59,005 bases of DNA from Cryptosporangium phraense. Its GTDB lineage: Bacteria > Actinomycetota > Actinomycetes > Mycobacteriales > Cryptosporangiaceae. The stretch covers positions 1 through 59,005 of the forward strand of contig NZ_VIRS01000043.1 in the NCBI RefSeq assembly GCF_006912135.1, written 5' to 3'. The notes beneath the pieces are model-generated. The model was given only the letters and a program-made list of their open reading frames with translations, made no database searches and had not been told where the DNA came from. Positions 8,300 through 16,657 of this stretch are shown here, piece by piece. Each line of letters opens with the position of its first letter. Within the stretch, counting starts at the first letter, position 1. The translations under genes were made by a program, and so were the position numbers.

Positions 8300-8680
8300 T
8301 CAGGCGAGTAGCGCGTACTCCAGCGCCGCCCGGTGGTGCGGCAACGCCAGCACCGCGTCGACGTCGACGTCCGCGAAGTCGCTCGGCTCGTAGATCGTCG
8401 AGATGATCAGACGGCACGGATGCCCGGCGAGTCCGGCGCGGATCCGCTCGACCAGCGGCTGGCCGGCTGTGGTCGGCACCAGCGTGTCGATGATGATCGC
8501 GTCGGGCGGGCGGCTGCTGGCGACCGCCAGCACCTCGGCCTCGGTACAGACCTGATCGACGCTCCAGCCCAGCGCCTGGAGCTGGAGCGTGAAAAGCGCT
8601 GCGAGATCCGGCTGGTCTTCCAGGATGAGCACCCGTCGCGACCGGTCGGACCGCACCGGGAGATCTCCGATTGCGGCCAT
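8300..8680 (-). CDS. Stand-alone receiver-domain protein, atypical
   Basis: 126 aa, a single CheY-like receiver with no output domain. The acidic pair is Glu21-Asp22 (LILEDQPD), the phospho-acceptor is Asp65 (DAIIIDTLVP), and the Ser/Thr position is in IISTIYEP. The conserved Lys-Pro of the fifth strand reads LALPHH, so the lysine that normally contacts the phosphate is absent. This suggests altered or phosphorylation-independent switching. ATG 8680 is preferred; the frame remains open upstream to 8875 without family-like sequence. It could be a partner of an orphan kinase such as the one at 290-1501, but nothing in the sequence links them. Confidence 0.8.
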   Translation of the reverse strand: MAAIGDLPVRSDRSRRVLILEDQPDLAALFTLQLQALGWSVDQVCTEAEVLAVASSRPPDAIIIDTLVPTTAGQPLVERIRAGLAGHPCRLIISTIYEPSDFADVDVDAVLALPHHRAALEYALLA

Positions 8681-8918
8681 ATCCGTAGCATTCGCCCTTC
8701 GGGTGCTACTACGGGTGCGGCCAGGTTGCGGCTCGGTAGCGGCCGTGCCCCCAAAATGACCCCCACAGGGTTGAGGTCGGCCCTCATCGAACGGCCGACT
8801 ACTCGTAAGTAACGTATCGCTGATCGTTACCGACTGGGACGATGCCGCCCGGAAGGAAACTGCGCCAAAGCGCATCGGTCAGTGCCGACCGCGCGCACCT
8901 CGTCGAGGGGGTCGCCGA

Positions 8919-9455
8919 ATGCACGCGGGTGCCTGGTCCGCCCCCGATACGACCGCGGTGCCGGCGTTCTTCGCGGCAGCGAACTCCGTCAAACCCGTCG
9001 CGGGTCCGGGCGTTCCGCCTCCGGGGTGTACCGACCCCGACCGGTGGACCGACGCCTATCTGATCTCCGAGGCCCACCGGGCGGAGAACGGCGTGTGCCG
9101 GTGCGGTCGTCCGCTGCCGTGCATCGCCGCCCAGCGGGCCGACGAGATCATGGCCGAGACCACCGCGGCCTCCCGGGCCGCGGAGGAGGTGCAGCGCGCG
9201 GCCGAGGCGGCCGCCACCGCGGAGTGGGAGATGATGCACGCGATCACCCAGGAGATCCCGGTGATCCGCGTCGAGCCGGAGTTCCTGCCGCCGGCCGCGC
9301 CCGCTCCGGTCGGGGCCCGGTTCCGCTCGCGGACGCGCGACGAGGTGGACGAACCACCCCCGGCGCCGGCGGTGGAGTACGTGCTCCCGGAGCCGCGTCA
9401 GCCGACCGGCGCACGGTTCTACCGGGAGCGGAAATCGCCGCGACACCGCAGCTGA
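8919..9455 (+). CDS. Hypothetical protein with CxCGxxLPC motif
   Basis: 178 aa of unknown function, with no signal peptide or TM helix. Residues 36-66 contain GCTDPDRWTDAYLISEAHR followed by VCRCGRPLPC. Its Cys spacing resembles a small zinc site seen in actinobacterial hypothetical proteins. Residues 70-108 form an Ala/Glu-rich helix likely to be a coiled coil (AAEEVQRAAEAAATAEWEMM). The C-terminal third is Pro-rich and disordered, ending in a basic tail. GAGGGGG lies upstream of ATG 8919. I do not recognise a named family. Confidence 0.7.
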   Translation: MHAGAWSAPDTTAVPAFFAAANSVKPVAGPGVPPPGCTDPDRWTDAYLISEAHRAENGVCRCGRPLPCIAAQRADEIMAETTAASRAAEEVQRAAEAAATAEWEMMHAITQEIPVIRVEPEFLPPAAPAPVGARFRSRTRDEVDEPPPAPAVEYVLPEPRQPTGARFYRERKSPRHRS

Positions 9456-9562
9456 GGCCCTACTCCTGTGCTCAGCGACTCTCCATACTTTCCTCAGCAT
9501 CCCCTCAGCTCGCCGACGCACTGTTGAAGGAGTACGTAAGCCCCCTGAGGAGGAACCCCTTG

Positions 9563-9604
9563 ATGAGTTCTGGTGTCTCGAGTGCCCGCCGGGCTACCCG
9601 ATGA
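9563..9604 (+). CDS. 13-codon leader ORF coupled to yggT
   Basis: ATG 9563 is preceded by GAGGAGGA (9547-9554) at 8-bp spacing, the strongest ribosome site in this stretch. It encodes MSSGVSSARRATR and stops at TGA 9602-9604, which overlaps the ATG of the YggT gene as ATGA. The YggT start has no Shine-Dalgarno of its own. The arrangement implies that YggT translation depends on ribosomes terminating on this leader. Alternatively, the leader is only a device for loading ribosomes. Confidence 0.5.
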   Translation: MSSGVSSARRATR

Positions 9605-9885
9605 GCGCCATCGGTGCCCTGCTCGGGCTCGTCCTCTGGTTGTTCTGGCTGGTGCTGATCGCCCGGGTCGTCCTGGACTGGTCGGTCGTGCTGGCCGGGC
9701 CGCCGGCGTGGGGTGGATTCCGCGCCAAGGCCATCAACGTCGTCACCCGCATCACCGAGCCGGTGCTCGCGCCGGTGCGCCGGGTCGTGCCGCCGTTGCG
9801 GGTGGGCGGGGTCTCGATCGACCTCGCGTTCATCCTGGTGTTCTTCGCGGTGATCGTCCTGCGGAACATCGTGTCCCACCTGTAG
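9601..9885 (+). CDS. YggT family membrane protein
   Basis: 94 aa with two hydrophobic helices (residues 4-31 and 74-92), separated by a loop with the YggT motifs RVVLDW and AKAINVVTRITEPVLAPVRRVVP. Actinobacterial YggT proteins (SepG/YlmG class) are often beside division genes and help place the divisome or nucleoid. Here there are no ftsZ, sepF or divIVA neighbours, so this may be a paralogue. Translation appears coupled to the 13-codon ORF that overlaps its start. A terminator hairpin follows at 9898-9921. Confidence 0.85.
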   Translation: MSAIGALLGLVLWLFWLVLIARVVLDWSVVLAGPPAWGGFRAKAINVVTRITEPVLAPVRRVVPPLRVGGVSIDLAFILVFFAVIVLRNIVSHL

Positions 9886-9897
9886 TCGTTCCACCGG

Positions 9898-9924
9898 AAG
9901 GGCCCCTGTCCGGGGGCCCTTTCT
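9898..9924. terminator. Intrinsic terminator after yggT
   Basis: AAGGGCCCC (9898-9906) pairs with GGGGCCCTT (9913-9921) around a 6-nt loop, followed by TCT. It sits between convergent genes and has A/T tails on both sides, so it may act in both directions. Confidence 0.8.
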
Positions 9925-11023
9925 ACGTCTTCGGGCGTTCCCAGACGATCCCCGGCTGGGGGATCTCGGTGCTGGCGACCATGTACGTGTGCCAGCGGGA
10001 CGACGTCGGGCGGAACGCGGTCCGGGTCGACAGCGCGACGAAGATGTCGGCCGTCCCGCCGCGGGTGAACGCGGCCACGTCGTCCCGACCGTCGCCGTCG
10101 AAGTCCCCGATGCCGGGGATGGCGTCGGCGGTGGCCCACGAGCGCAGCCACACCGACGTGCGCCCGAACGCCCGGCCGGTCGAGAGCGCTACCGTGACCG
10201 TGTGCGAGGTTCCGCGGGCGAACGCGACCAGGTCGGCCTTCCCGTCGCCGTCGACGTCGCCCAGGCCCGGCAGCGCGGTTCCCGGTGCGAACCAACTCCA
10301 GCGGGTCGCCGGGCCGAACGACGTCCCGGTGGAGAGCGCGACGGTGACCCGAGCGCTGGCTCCGCGGCTGAACGCGACGACGTCGTCCTTGCCGTCGCCG
10401 TCGACGTCGGCGACCGCGGGAACGGCGTCCCCGTCCGCGAACGACGTCGACCAGACCGTGGGCGTGGCGAACCCGCTGCCGGTGGACAGCGCGACCGTGA
10501 CGGTGGCCGTGCCTCCGCGGGCGAACGCCAGCACGTCGTCCTTGCCGTCGCCGTTCACGTCGCCCACCGCGGGAATCGCCGAGCCGGGCGCGAACGACGT
10601 CAGCCAGGCCCGGCTCGGCCCGAACGAACGGCCGGTGGAGAGCGCGACCGCGACCGACGGCAGGTCGCCCCGGGCGAACGCGGCGACGTCGCTCTTCCCG
10701 TCGCCGTCGAAGTCGCCGGCCAGCGGGACCTGGCTCCAGAACGCGAACGACGACGACCACAGATCACCGATCCCGGCGAAGCGCGTTCCGGTCGACCGAG
10801 CCACGTAGACGTCACCGGCGCGTCCCCGGGTGAACGAGGCGACGTCGTCCCGGCCGTCGCCGTCGTAGTCGCCGGCCCGGCCGACGAAGCCCTCGGACGC
10901 CGGCACGAGCGGCGGCTCCGGCGGCAGTTGCGGTGTCCCGGCCCGGGCCGCTGACGGCGCAGCGACCGTCACGACGGTCGCTAGTGCCGCGATCAGCCGT
11001 TTTGTTGTAGTTCGGTCCCCCAC
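9923..11023 (-). CDS. Secreted FG-GAP/VCBS repeat beta-propeller protein
   Basis: 366 aa. A signal peptide (residues 1-28, ending APSAARA) is followed by six repeats of about 50 residues. Each opens with a calcium-binding loop of the type GDxDGDGxxDVxAFxRG, then xVTVALSTGxxF. The motifs are GDYDGDGRDD, GDFDGDGKSD, GDVNGDGKDD, ADVDGDGKDD, GDVDGDGKAD and GDFDGDGRDD. Such repeats form an integrin-alpha-like propeller stabilised by calcium, used extracellularly for adhesion or as carbohydrate-binding scaffolds. No catalytic domain is attached. The start is GTG 11023. The gene is divergent from the secreted papain-like protease, with a 90-bp shared promoter region. Confidence 0.88.
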   Translation of the reverse strand: MGDRTTTKRLIAALATVVTVAAPSAARAGTPQLPPEPPLVPASEGFVGRAGDYDGDGRDDVASFTRGRAGDVYVARSTGTRFAGIGDLWSSSFAFWSQVPLAGDFDGDGKSDVAAFARGDLPSVAVALSTGRSFGPSRAWLTSFAPGSAIPAVGDVNGDGKDDVLAFARGGTATVTVALSTGSGFATPTVWSTSFADGDAVPAVADVDGDGKDDVVAFSRGASARVTVALSTGTSFGPATRWSWFAPGTALPGLGDVDGDGKADLVAFARGTSHTVTVALSTGRAFGRTSVWLRSWATADAIPGIGDFDGDGRDDVAAFTRGGTADIFVALSTRTAFRPTSSRWHTYMVASTEIPQPGIVWERPKT

Positions 11024-11113
11024 CGCACCTGAATAGCACCGGTCGCCCCCTCAACCCCGGCACCTCGCCGACCGACGTCCAGTCACCAGGACGTTCACGA
11101 CGAAGGAGCACGG

Positions 11114-12757
11114 ATGCCGAGGCTCGCTCGCCCATTAGCCGGTGGCGCGGTTGCGCTGGCCGTACTCGCCGCCACCGCGGCCACCCCCGCACCGGCCACG
11201 GCCGCCACTCCGGCATCGCCGTATTTCGTGGGCGGCTACACGCCGAGCACCACGGTCGTCACCGCGGCGTCGTCGTCGCACAAGCTCCGGATCGCCGCCG
11301 ACGACCTGCCGGCCGGCGTCGACCTGCGGGCGGACGCTCCGCCCGTCGGCAACCAGGGCAACGTCGGCGCGTGCGTGGCCTGGACGATCGGTTACTCGAT
11401 CATGGGTTACTACGGCAAGACCAGCGCGCCCTACGCGCCGCTCTACCTGTACCTGCGGGCGGTCAAGGGGTCGGCCCCGAACACCGGCCTCGTCCCCGAG
11501 AACGCGCTCACCGAGGCCCAGAAGAACGGCGTCGACACCCAGTCGGACTACTTCCAGGGCACGGTCGACTACTCGGTCAAGCCGACGTCGGCCGAGATCG
11601 CGAACGCGACGAACTACAAGATCACCGGCTGGACGACGCTGTGGTCGGGCGTCGCGAACCAGGGCGCGACCGGCCAGCTGGCCATCGAGCGGGCGCTGGC
11701 TGCGGGCAACCCGGTCGCGATCGGCTTCCCGGTCTTCTCCGACTTCCCGTCGTGGAAGTCCGGCTCGGCGTACAGCACGCTGACCGGCAACGTGATCGGT
11801 GGCCACATGGTCGCCGCCTACGGGTACGACAGCGAGGGCGTCTGGATCCGGAACTCGTGGACCACCGCGTGGGGCCGGAACGGTGACGCGAAGCTGTCCT
11901 GGGCGTTCGTCGACAAGCTGGTCAGCGCCGCCTACACGGTCACCGGGGTCGCGGCCGCGGCCACGCCGAAGGTGCCTGCTCCCACCGTCGTCGGCCTGTC
12001 GGCGCGATCGGCCTCGACGTCCGGCGGCAGCACGGTGCTGATCACCGGCACCGGGCTCGCGTCCGCGACCGCGGTCCGCTTCGGCCCGACGACGGCGACG
12101 TTCACGAAGTCGACCGAGAACGGCGTCACCCGGCTGCTCGCGACCGTGCCCGCGGGAGCCGCGGGCAGCGCGAACATCACGGTGACGAACCCGGGCGGGA
12201 CCAGCTCTCCGGCCTCGTTCAGCTACCTGGCCCCGGCACCGACGGTCACCGGGCTCAGCGCGACGGAGTCGGTGATCTTCGGCGGCTCCACGGTGACGCT
12301 CACCGGCACCGGGCTCACCGGCGCGACGAGCGTCCGGGTCGGCTCAGTCACCGCGAAGCCCACGGTCACCTCGGACACGTCGCTGACGTTCGTCGTGCCG
12401 AAGGCGGCCAAGTCCGGCCCGGTCCACGTCACCGTGGTGACGCCCGGCGGCACCAGCAAGACGACCGACGCCGACGTCCTCACGTACGTCGATCCGCCGG
12501 CGCCGGTGGTGACCGGGCTGACCGTGGCGACCGGGAAGGCCTCCGGGACGACCGCGACGACGATCAAGGGCACCGACCTGCTCGGCGTCACCGCGGTCAC
12601 CGTCGACGGCAAACTGGTTCCGTTCACCGCGGTCTCCGCCACCGAGATCCGGATCACCGTTCCCAAGCACCCGGCCGGCAGCGCCGCGATCCAGGTGTCG
12701 ACGCCGGGCGGCCTCAGCGCCCCCGGCGACCCATCGCGCTTCACCTGGTCGGCCTGA
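11114..12757 (+). CDS. Secreted papain-family (C1) protease with three IPT/TIG domains
   Basis: 547 aa. A signal peptide occupies residues 1-31. The C1 peptidase domain follows, with the oxyanion Gln81 and nucleophile Cys87 in GNQGNVGACVAWT, His231 in GGHMVAAYGY and Asn247 in IRNSWTTAWG. All four catalytic positions are present. No long propeptide is visible, so activation must differ from plant papains. Residues 290-547 are three IPT/TIG immunoglobulin-like repeats of about 85 aa, opening APTVVGL, APTVTGL and APVVTGL, probable spacers or binding modules. There is no LPXTG or TM anchor, so the enzyme is probably released. A small GC hairpin (12760-12774) follows the stop. Confidence 0.92.
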   Translation: MPRLARPLAGGAVALAVLAATAATPAPATAATPASPYFVGGYTPSTTVVTAASSSHKLRIAADDLPAGVDLRADAPPVGNQGNVGACVAWTIGYSIMGYYGKTSAPYAPLYLYLRAVKGSAPNTGLVPENALTEAQKNGVDTQSDYFQGTVDYSVKPTSAEIANATNYKITGWTTLWSGVANQGATGQLAIERALAAGNPVAIGFPVFSDFPSWKSGSAYSTLTGNVIGGHMVAAYGYDSEGVWIRNSWTTAWGRNGDAKLSWAFVDKLVSAAYTVTGVAAAATPKVPAPTVVGLSARSASTSGGSTVLITGTGLASATAVRFGPTTATFTKSTENGVTRLLATVPAGAAGSANITVTNPGGTSSPASFSYLAPAPTVTGLSATESVIFGGSTVTLTGTGLTGATSVRVGSVTAKPTVTSDTSLTFVVPKAAKSGPVHVTVVTPGGTSKTTDADVLTYVDPPAPVVTGLTVATGKASGTTATTIKGTDLLGVTAVTVDGKLVPFTAVSATEIRITVPKHPAGSAAIQVSTPGGLSAPGDPSRFTWSA

Positions 12758-12796
12758 ACGGCCCCACCGGGGCCTGGTGTTGTGTTCTGACGTTGA

Positions 12797-12895
12797 GCCC
12801 GCCCAGGGCGGCGCTGCCGATCGGGCGCGATCACGCCGCGTACAGATTGGTACTCAAGTGGTCGCGCCCGCTCGGCAGCGTCGTTCTGGGCGGGC
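12797..12895. repeat. 34-bp imperfect inverted repeat element (99 bp)
   Basis: The left arm 12797-12830 and right arm 12862-12895 are reverse complements at 30 of 34 positions. They start GCCCGCCCAG and end GGGCGCGA. The 31-bp spacer is A/T-richer and contains two GTAC steps. There is no ORF and no T-tract. The size and symmetry exceed a normal terminator. It could be a REP/MITE-like element or a structured RNA upstream of the gene at 12947. Confidence 0.75.
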
Positions 12896-12946
12896 CGTGC
12901 AGAAGGGCCTTTCGGGATTCGCTTCGGGTGGGCACCATGTGGAGGC

Positions 12947-13780
12947 ATGAGTGCGCAGGGTCTTGCGGGGGCCGGTCGGGCGTCGGTCGAGCCTCGCGTC
13001 CTGGCGGCCTGGGACGCGTTCCTGAGCAGCGCGGACGCCGCTGACCTGGGGCTCACCAGCGGCGCCCCGGGCCAGCGCGGCCACGACCTGTGCGTCCAGC
13101 TCGGACTGTGGACGGAACACCGCGCGGTCCACGACCTCGTCACGTCGGCCCGCGCCGGCGGGCACGGCGCTCCGCCGGACGTCCGGATGGTGCGTGACGC
13201 GGTCCTCGACACACATCGGGACGCGTCCCGCGCGGAGGTTCTCTCCGCGTTGCGCCGCAGGCGGGACGCGGTCTCGATCTACTTCCAGAACTACGACGAG
13301 ACGCTCGACCTGGCGCCCGCCGTCTCCCCGTTCGGCCGGATACCGCTGCTCTCGGTGCTGGTCGGGGAGGCGTACCTGCTCGCGGTCACCGCGCTCGACC
13401 TGGTGCCGTGCGGGGCTCCCCGGCCCCCGGAACCGCTGCTGCAGGCCGGGCTGGCCGGCCTGTGCGAGGTGCTCGGCGCGCTCGCGGTGGAGGCCGACCT
13501 GACCGGCAGCGCCGCGTTCCGGACGCCGTCGGGCGGGTGGGGGTTCGCGGTGTCCGAGGACGGGTGGAGCGTGCGTGATCTCGGCTCCCGGCTGCCCGGC
13601 GGCACCGTGGTCGAGGGCGAGGCCGCCGACCTGCTGGGCGTCGCCGCAGGCCGGCTCGAGGGGACGCGGCTGCTGCGGGCCCGCCGGCTGCGGACCCAGC
13701 AGATCACCGGCCTGCTCCGGCTCGCCCCGCTCGCCGACCTCCCCTGGACCCCCGGCGCACCCCTCCTCCGCCTCCCTTAG
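12947..13780 (+). CDS. Hypothetical protein, possibly mycothiol-dependent isomerase-like
   Basis: 277 aa, soluble and helical. The region RRDAVSIYFQNYDETLDLAPAV through PLLSVLVGEAYLLAVTALDL resembles the four-helix DinB/maleylpyruvate-isomerase N-terminal fold of actinobacterial mycothiol enzymes. The metal-ligand histidines that define that family are not obvious, so the match is weak. The C-terminal 90 residues form a small alpha/beta domain (GWGFAVSEDGWSVRDLGSRLPGG). ATG 12947 is 51 bp after the inverted-repeat element. It is convergent with the permease gene, with only 12 bp between stops. Treat it as a real gene with function unassigned. Confidence 0.75.
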   Translation: MSAQGLAGAGRASVEPRVLAAWDAFLSSADAADLGLTSGAPGQRGHDLCVQLGLWTEHRAVHDLVTSARAGGHGAPPDVRMVRDAVLDTHRDASRAEVLSALRRRRDAVSIYFQNYDETLDLAPAVSPFGRIPLLSVLVGEAYLLAVTALDLVPCGAPRPPEPLLQAGLAGLCEVLGALAVEADLTGSAAFRTPSGGWGFAVSEDGWSVRDLGSRLPGGTVVEGEAADLLGVAAGRLEGTRLLRARRLRTQQITGLLRLAPLADLPWTPGAPLLRLP

Positions 13781-13792
13781 AAGCCGCCTCCC

Positions 13793-14599
13793 CTAGAAGC
13801 GGCCGCCGCCGGTGCTCTCGCCCGACAGCCGCTGGGCCAGATAGACCGGCACCACCGAGAGCACGATCAGCACCGTCGCCACCACGTTGACGACCGGCGC
13901 CTGGTTGGGCCGGAACAGGTTGTTCAGGATCCAGATCGGCAGCGTCGTCGTACCGGCGCCGGCGGTGAACGTCGTCACGATGATCTCGTCGAACGAGAGC
14001 GCGAACGCCAGCAGACCGCCGGCCAGCAGCGCGGAGCGCAGCATCGGGAACGTGACCAGGCGGAACGTGGTGAACAGGTCGGCGCCGAGGTCCATCGACG
14101 CCTCCTCCAGGTTGCCCCCGAGCCGGCGCAGCCGGGCGATCACGTTGTTGAAGACGATCACCACGCAGAACGTCGCGTGCGCGACGACGACCGTGATGAA
14201 CCCCAGCTGCAGACCCAGCACCGTGCGGAACGCGTTGTTCAGCGCGATGCCGGTGACGATGCCGGGCAGCGCGATCGGCAGCACGATCAGCAGCGAGATC
14301 GAGTCCCGCCCGAAGAACCGGTGCCGCTGCAGCCCGAACGACGCCAGCGTGCCCAGGACCAGCGCGATCACCGTCGCGACGAAGCCGACCTGCACACTCG
14401 TCCACAACGCGTCCAGAGCGCCGGTGTTCTGCGCCGTCCGTCGCCACCACTCGAGCGTGAACCCCGACGGCGGCCAGCCGAACGTCCGATCGGAGTTGAA
14501 CGAGTTGACGACGACGACGAGCAGCGGGACGTAGACGACGGCCAGCGCGAGAACCATGATCGTGCGCAGCACGATCCGGGAGGTGCGGGACAGGGTCAT
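13793..14599 (-). CDS. potC: Polyamine-type ABC transporter permease (PotC-like)
   Basis: 268 aa, an inner-membrane permease with about six TM helices and the binding-protein-dependent transport EAA loop (EEASMDLGADLFTTFRLVTFPML region). Its length and the VVVVNSFNSDRTFGWPPSGF periplasmic loop are typical of PotC/YdcV subunits for spermidine, putrescine or related amines. Its ATG overlaps the stop of the preceding permease as ATGA, indicating translational coupling. It is the last gene of the four-gene minus-strand operon. The substrate is inferred from subunit family only. Confidence 0.9.
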   Translation of the reverse strand: MTLSRTSRIVLRTIMVLALAVVYVPLLVVVVNSFNSDRTFGWPPSGFTLEWWRRTAQNTGALDALWTSVQVGFVATVIALVLGTLASFGLQRHRFFGRDSISLLIVLPIALPGIVTGIALNNAFRTVLGLQLGFITVVVAHATFCVVIVFNNVIARLRRLGGNLEEASMDLGADLFTTFRLVTFPMLRSALLAGGLLAFALSFDEIIVTTFTAGAGTTTLPIWILNNLFRPNQAPVVNVVATVLIVLSVVPVYLAQRLSGESTGGGRF

Positions 14600-15441
14600 A
14601 GGTTCTCCAGCGCGCCGGTCCGCCGCACCGCGGCCAGGTACACGAGCATGATGACGACCGGCACGGTCGCGACCGCGGCCGCGAACGGCAGGTTGTTCGC
14701 GGCCCCGATGTTGTCGTAGACGACGTTGCCCAGCAGCTGTTTCGTGCCGCCGACGATGCGGACCGCGATGTAGTCGCCGAGCGACAGCGAGAACGTGAAG
14801 ATCGACCCGGCGACGACGGCCGGGAAGATCGTCGGCAGCACGACCGTGCGGAAGATCCGGAACGGGCGGGCGCCGAGGTCGCCGGCCGCGTCGAGCAGCG
14901 AGTCGGGCAGGCGCTCGAGCCCGGCGTAGACCGGCAGGATCATGTACGGGAGCCAGAGGTAGGCGAGCGTGATGGTCGTCGCGGACAGGCCGTAGCCGGG
15001 GGTGCCGCCGAGCCACGACAGGATGCCGTCGCCGGAGAACATCAGCCGCCACGCGTAGACCTTGACCAGGTAACTCGCCCAAAGCGGGGTCAGGATCGCG
15101 ACGACCAGCCACCGCTGGGCCCGCGGCGACGCGACCTTGGCCATGTAGAACGCGACCGGCAGCGCGATCAGCGCGTCGATGACCGTGACGCCGATCGCGA
15201 CGCCGATCGTCCGGAGCGAGATCGTCCGGTAGACCTGGCCGGTGAAGAGCTCGGTGAAGTTGTCGAGCGTCCAGGTGCGGACGACCTGGCCGGTGAAGTC
15301 GTTCACCGACCAGAACGCCGCCACGAACAACGCTGCCAACGACCCGAGATACGCCAGCCCGAGCCACAACAACGGCACGCTCAACAACAGCGCAAGCCGA
15401 GCCCTGGGCCGCCGATACAGCGCGGTGGAAAGCCGCCTCAT
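14596..15441 (-). CDS. potB: Polyamine-type ABC transporter permease (PotB-like)
   Basis: 281 aa, with six predicted TM helices, an N-terminal basic segment (MRRLSTALYRRPRAR) and the EAA loop LLDAAGDLGARPFRIFRTVV. The long first periplasmic loop DFTGQVVRTWTLDNFTELF is typical of PotB. ATG 15441 is chosen because it overlaps the stop of the binding-protein gene (ATGA), matching the pattern at its own 3' end. It pairs with the PotC-like subunit to form the membrane channel. Confidence 0.9.
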   Translation of the reverse strand: MRRLSTALYRRPRARLALLLSVPLLWLGLAYLGSLAALFVAAFWSVNDFTGQVVRTWTLDNFTELFTGQVYRTISLRTIGVAIGVTVIDALIALPVAFYMAKVASPRAQRWLVVAILTPLWASYLVKVYAWRLMFSGDGILSWLGGTPGYGLSATTITLAYLWLPYMILPVYAGLERLPDSLLDAAGDLGARPFRIFRTVVLPTIFPAVVAGSIFTFSLSLGDYIAVRIVGGTKQLLGNVVYDNIGAANNLPFAAAVATVPVVIMLVYLAAVRRTGALENL

Positions 15442-16643
15442 CCCTTGATCTCGGTCCAGGCCTGGGTCCACTTGGCGTAGTCGGTGCACTTCACGTCGGT
15501 GCGGCCGTCCAGGCACTGGGTGATCGGCGTGCTCCAGTACCAGATCTGCTTCGCGTAGGCCTCGTCACCGGCGTGGTACGTCGTGCAGTGGTTCTTGTCC
15601 ACCGTGAAGTCGCACGCCTTGGCGTTGCCCGGCGACTCACCGAAGTACTCCGCGACCTGCGCGTTCACCTTCGGGCTGATGATGTGGTCGAGCCACTTGT
15701 ACGCGCACGTCTTGTGCTTCGACTTGGCCCCGACCATCCACGTGTCCGACCACCCAGTCGACCCCTCCGACGGCAGCACGGCCTCCACCGGAGCCTTCTC
15801 CGACTTCGCCACATTCGCGATGACCTGCCAGGTCGTCCCGATCGCCGAGTCACCCGACTTGAACGCCGAGACTTCCTTCAGGTAGTCGCTCCAGTACTCG
15901 CCGACGTTCGCCTTCTGCTTCTTCAAAAGATCGACGGCCGCCCCGAACTGCTTGTCGTCGAGCGCGTACGGGTTCTTGATGCCGAGGTCGGGCTGGTGCT
16001 TCATCAGGTACAGGGCCGCGTCGGCGATGTAGATCGGCGAGTCGTACGCGGTGACCTTGCCCTTCGTCGCCGCGTTGTCCTCGAACACGGCACTCCACGA
16101 CGTCGGCGCCGGCTTCACCACGTCGGTGCGGTACATCAGCAGGTTCGCGCCCCACCCGTGCGGGATCCCGTACGAGACGCCCTTGACGCTGTTCCAGGCC
16201 TGGTTCTTCAGGAACGGGAAGACGTCCTGGTAGTTCGGCACCAGGCCGGTGTTGACCGGCTCCACGTCCCCACCGGCGATCAACCGCAGCGACGCGTCAC
16301 CGGACGCGGACACCACGTCGTACTGGCCGGTCTTCATCAGCGAGACGGCCTCGTCGGAGGTACCGAACACCTTCACGTTGACCTGACACCCGGTCGACTT
16401 CTCGAACGGCGTCACCCAGTCGACCTTCGGGTCGTTCGACCCGTCCTCGGCGTACCCGGCCCAGGCCAGCACGTTCAGCGCGCCCTCGGGCGTCCCGAGC
16501 TTGTCCAGCGCCGACAGCTTCGGCGGGGTGAAACCCGCGTTGGTTCCCGAGGACGACCCGGAGTCGTCGGACGTCCCGCACGCAGCGGCCGCGAGGACCA
16601 GCGTCGCGACCATCGCACCGGCAAACGATTTGCGTAACTTCAC
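15438..16643 (-). CDS. potD: Polyamine-type ABC substrate-binding lipoprotein (PotD/PotF-like)
   Basis: 401 aa. The signal peptide MKLRKSFAGAMVATLVL ends in the lipobox LAAAAC, so Cys22 should be lipidated, followed by a Ser-rich tether (GTSDDSGSSSG). The mature part has the type II periplasmic-binding fold of PotD: LNVLAWAGYAEDG near the N-terminus, KVFGTSDEAVSLMKTGQYDVVSAS, YGIPHGWGANLLMYR and TWMVGAKSKHKTCAYKWLDH. It delivers substrate to the PotB/PotC permease from the outer face of the membrane. The start is GTG 16643, 14 bp after the ATPase gene. Putrescine or spermidine is likely, but other organic amines remain possible. Confidence 0.92.
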   Translation of the reverse strand: MKLRKSFAGAMVATLVLAAAACGTSDDSGSSSGTNAGFTPPKLSALDKLGTPEGALNVLAWAGYAEDGSNDPKVDWVTPFEKSTGCQVNVKVFGTSDEAVSLMKTGQYDVVSASGDASLRLIAGGDVEPVNTGLVPNYQDVFPFLKNQAWNSVKGVSYGIPHGWGANLLMYRTDVVKPAPTSWSAVFEDNAATKGKVTAYDSPIYIADAALYLMKHQPDLGIKNPYALDDKQFGAAVDLLKKQKANVGEYWSDYLKEVSAFKSGDSAIGTTWQVIANVAKSEKAPVEAVLPSEGSTGWSDTWMVGAKSKHKTCAYKWLDHIISPKVNAQVAEYFGESPGNAKACDFTVDKNHCTTYHAGDEAYAKQIWYWSTPITQCLDGRTDVKCTDYAKWTQAWTEIKG

Positions 16644-16657
16644 GGTGGCCTGCTTTC

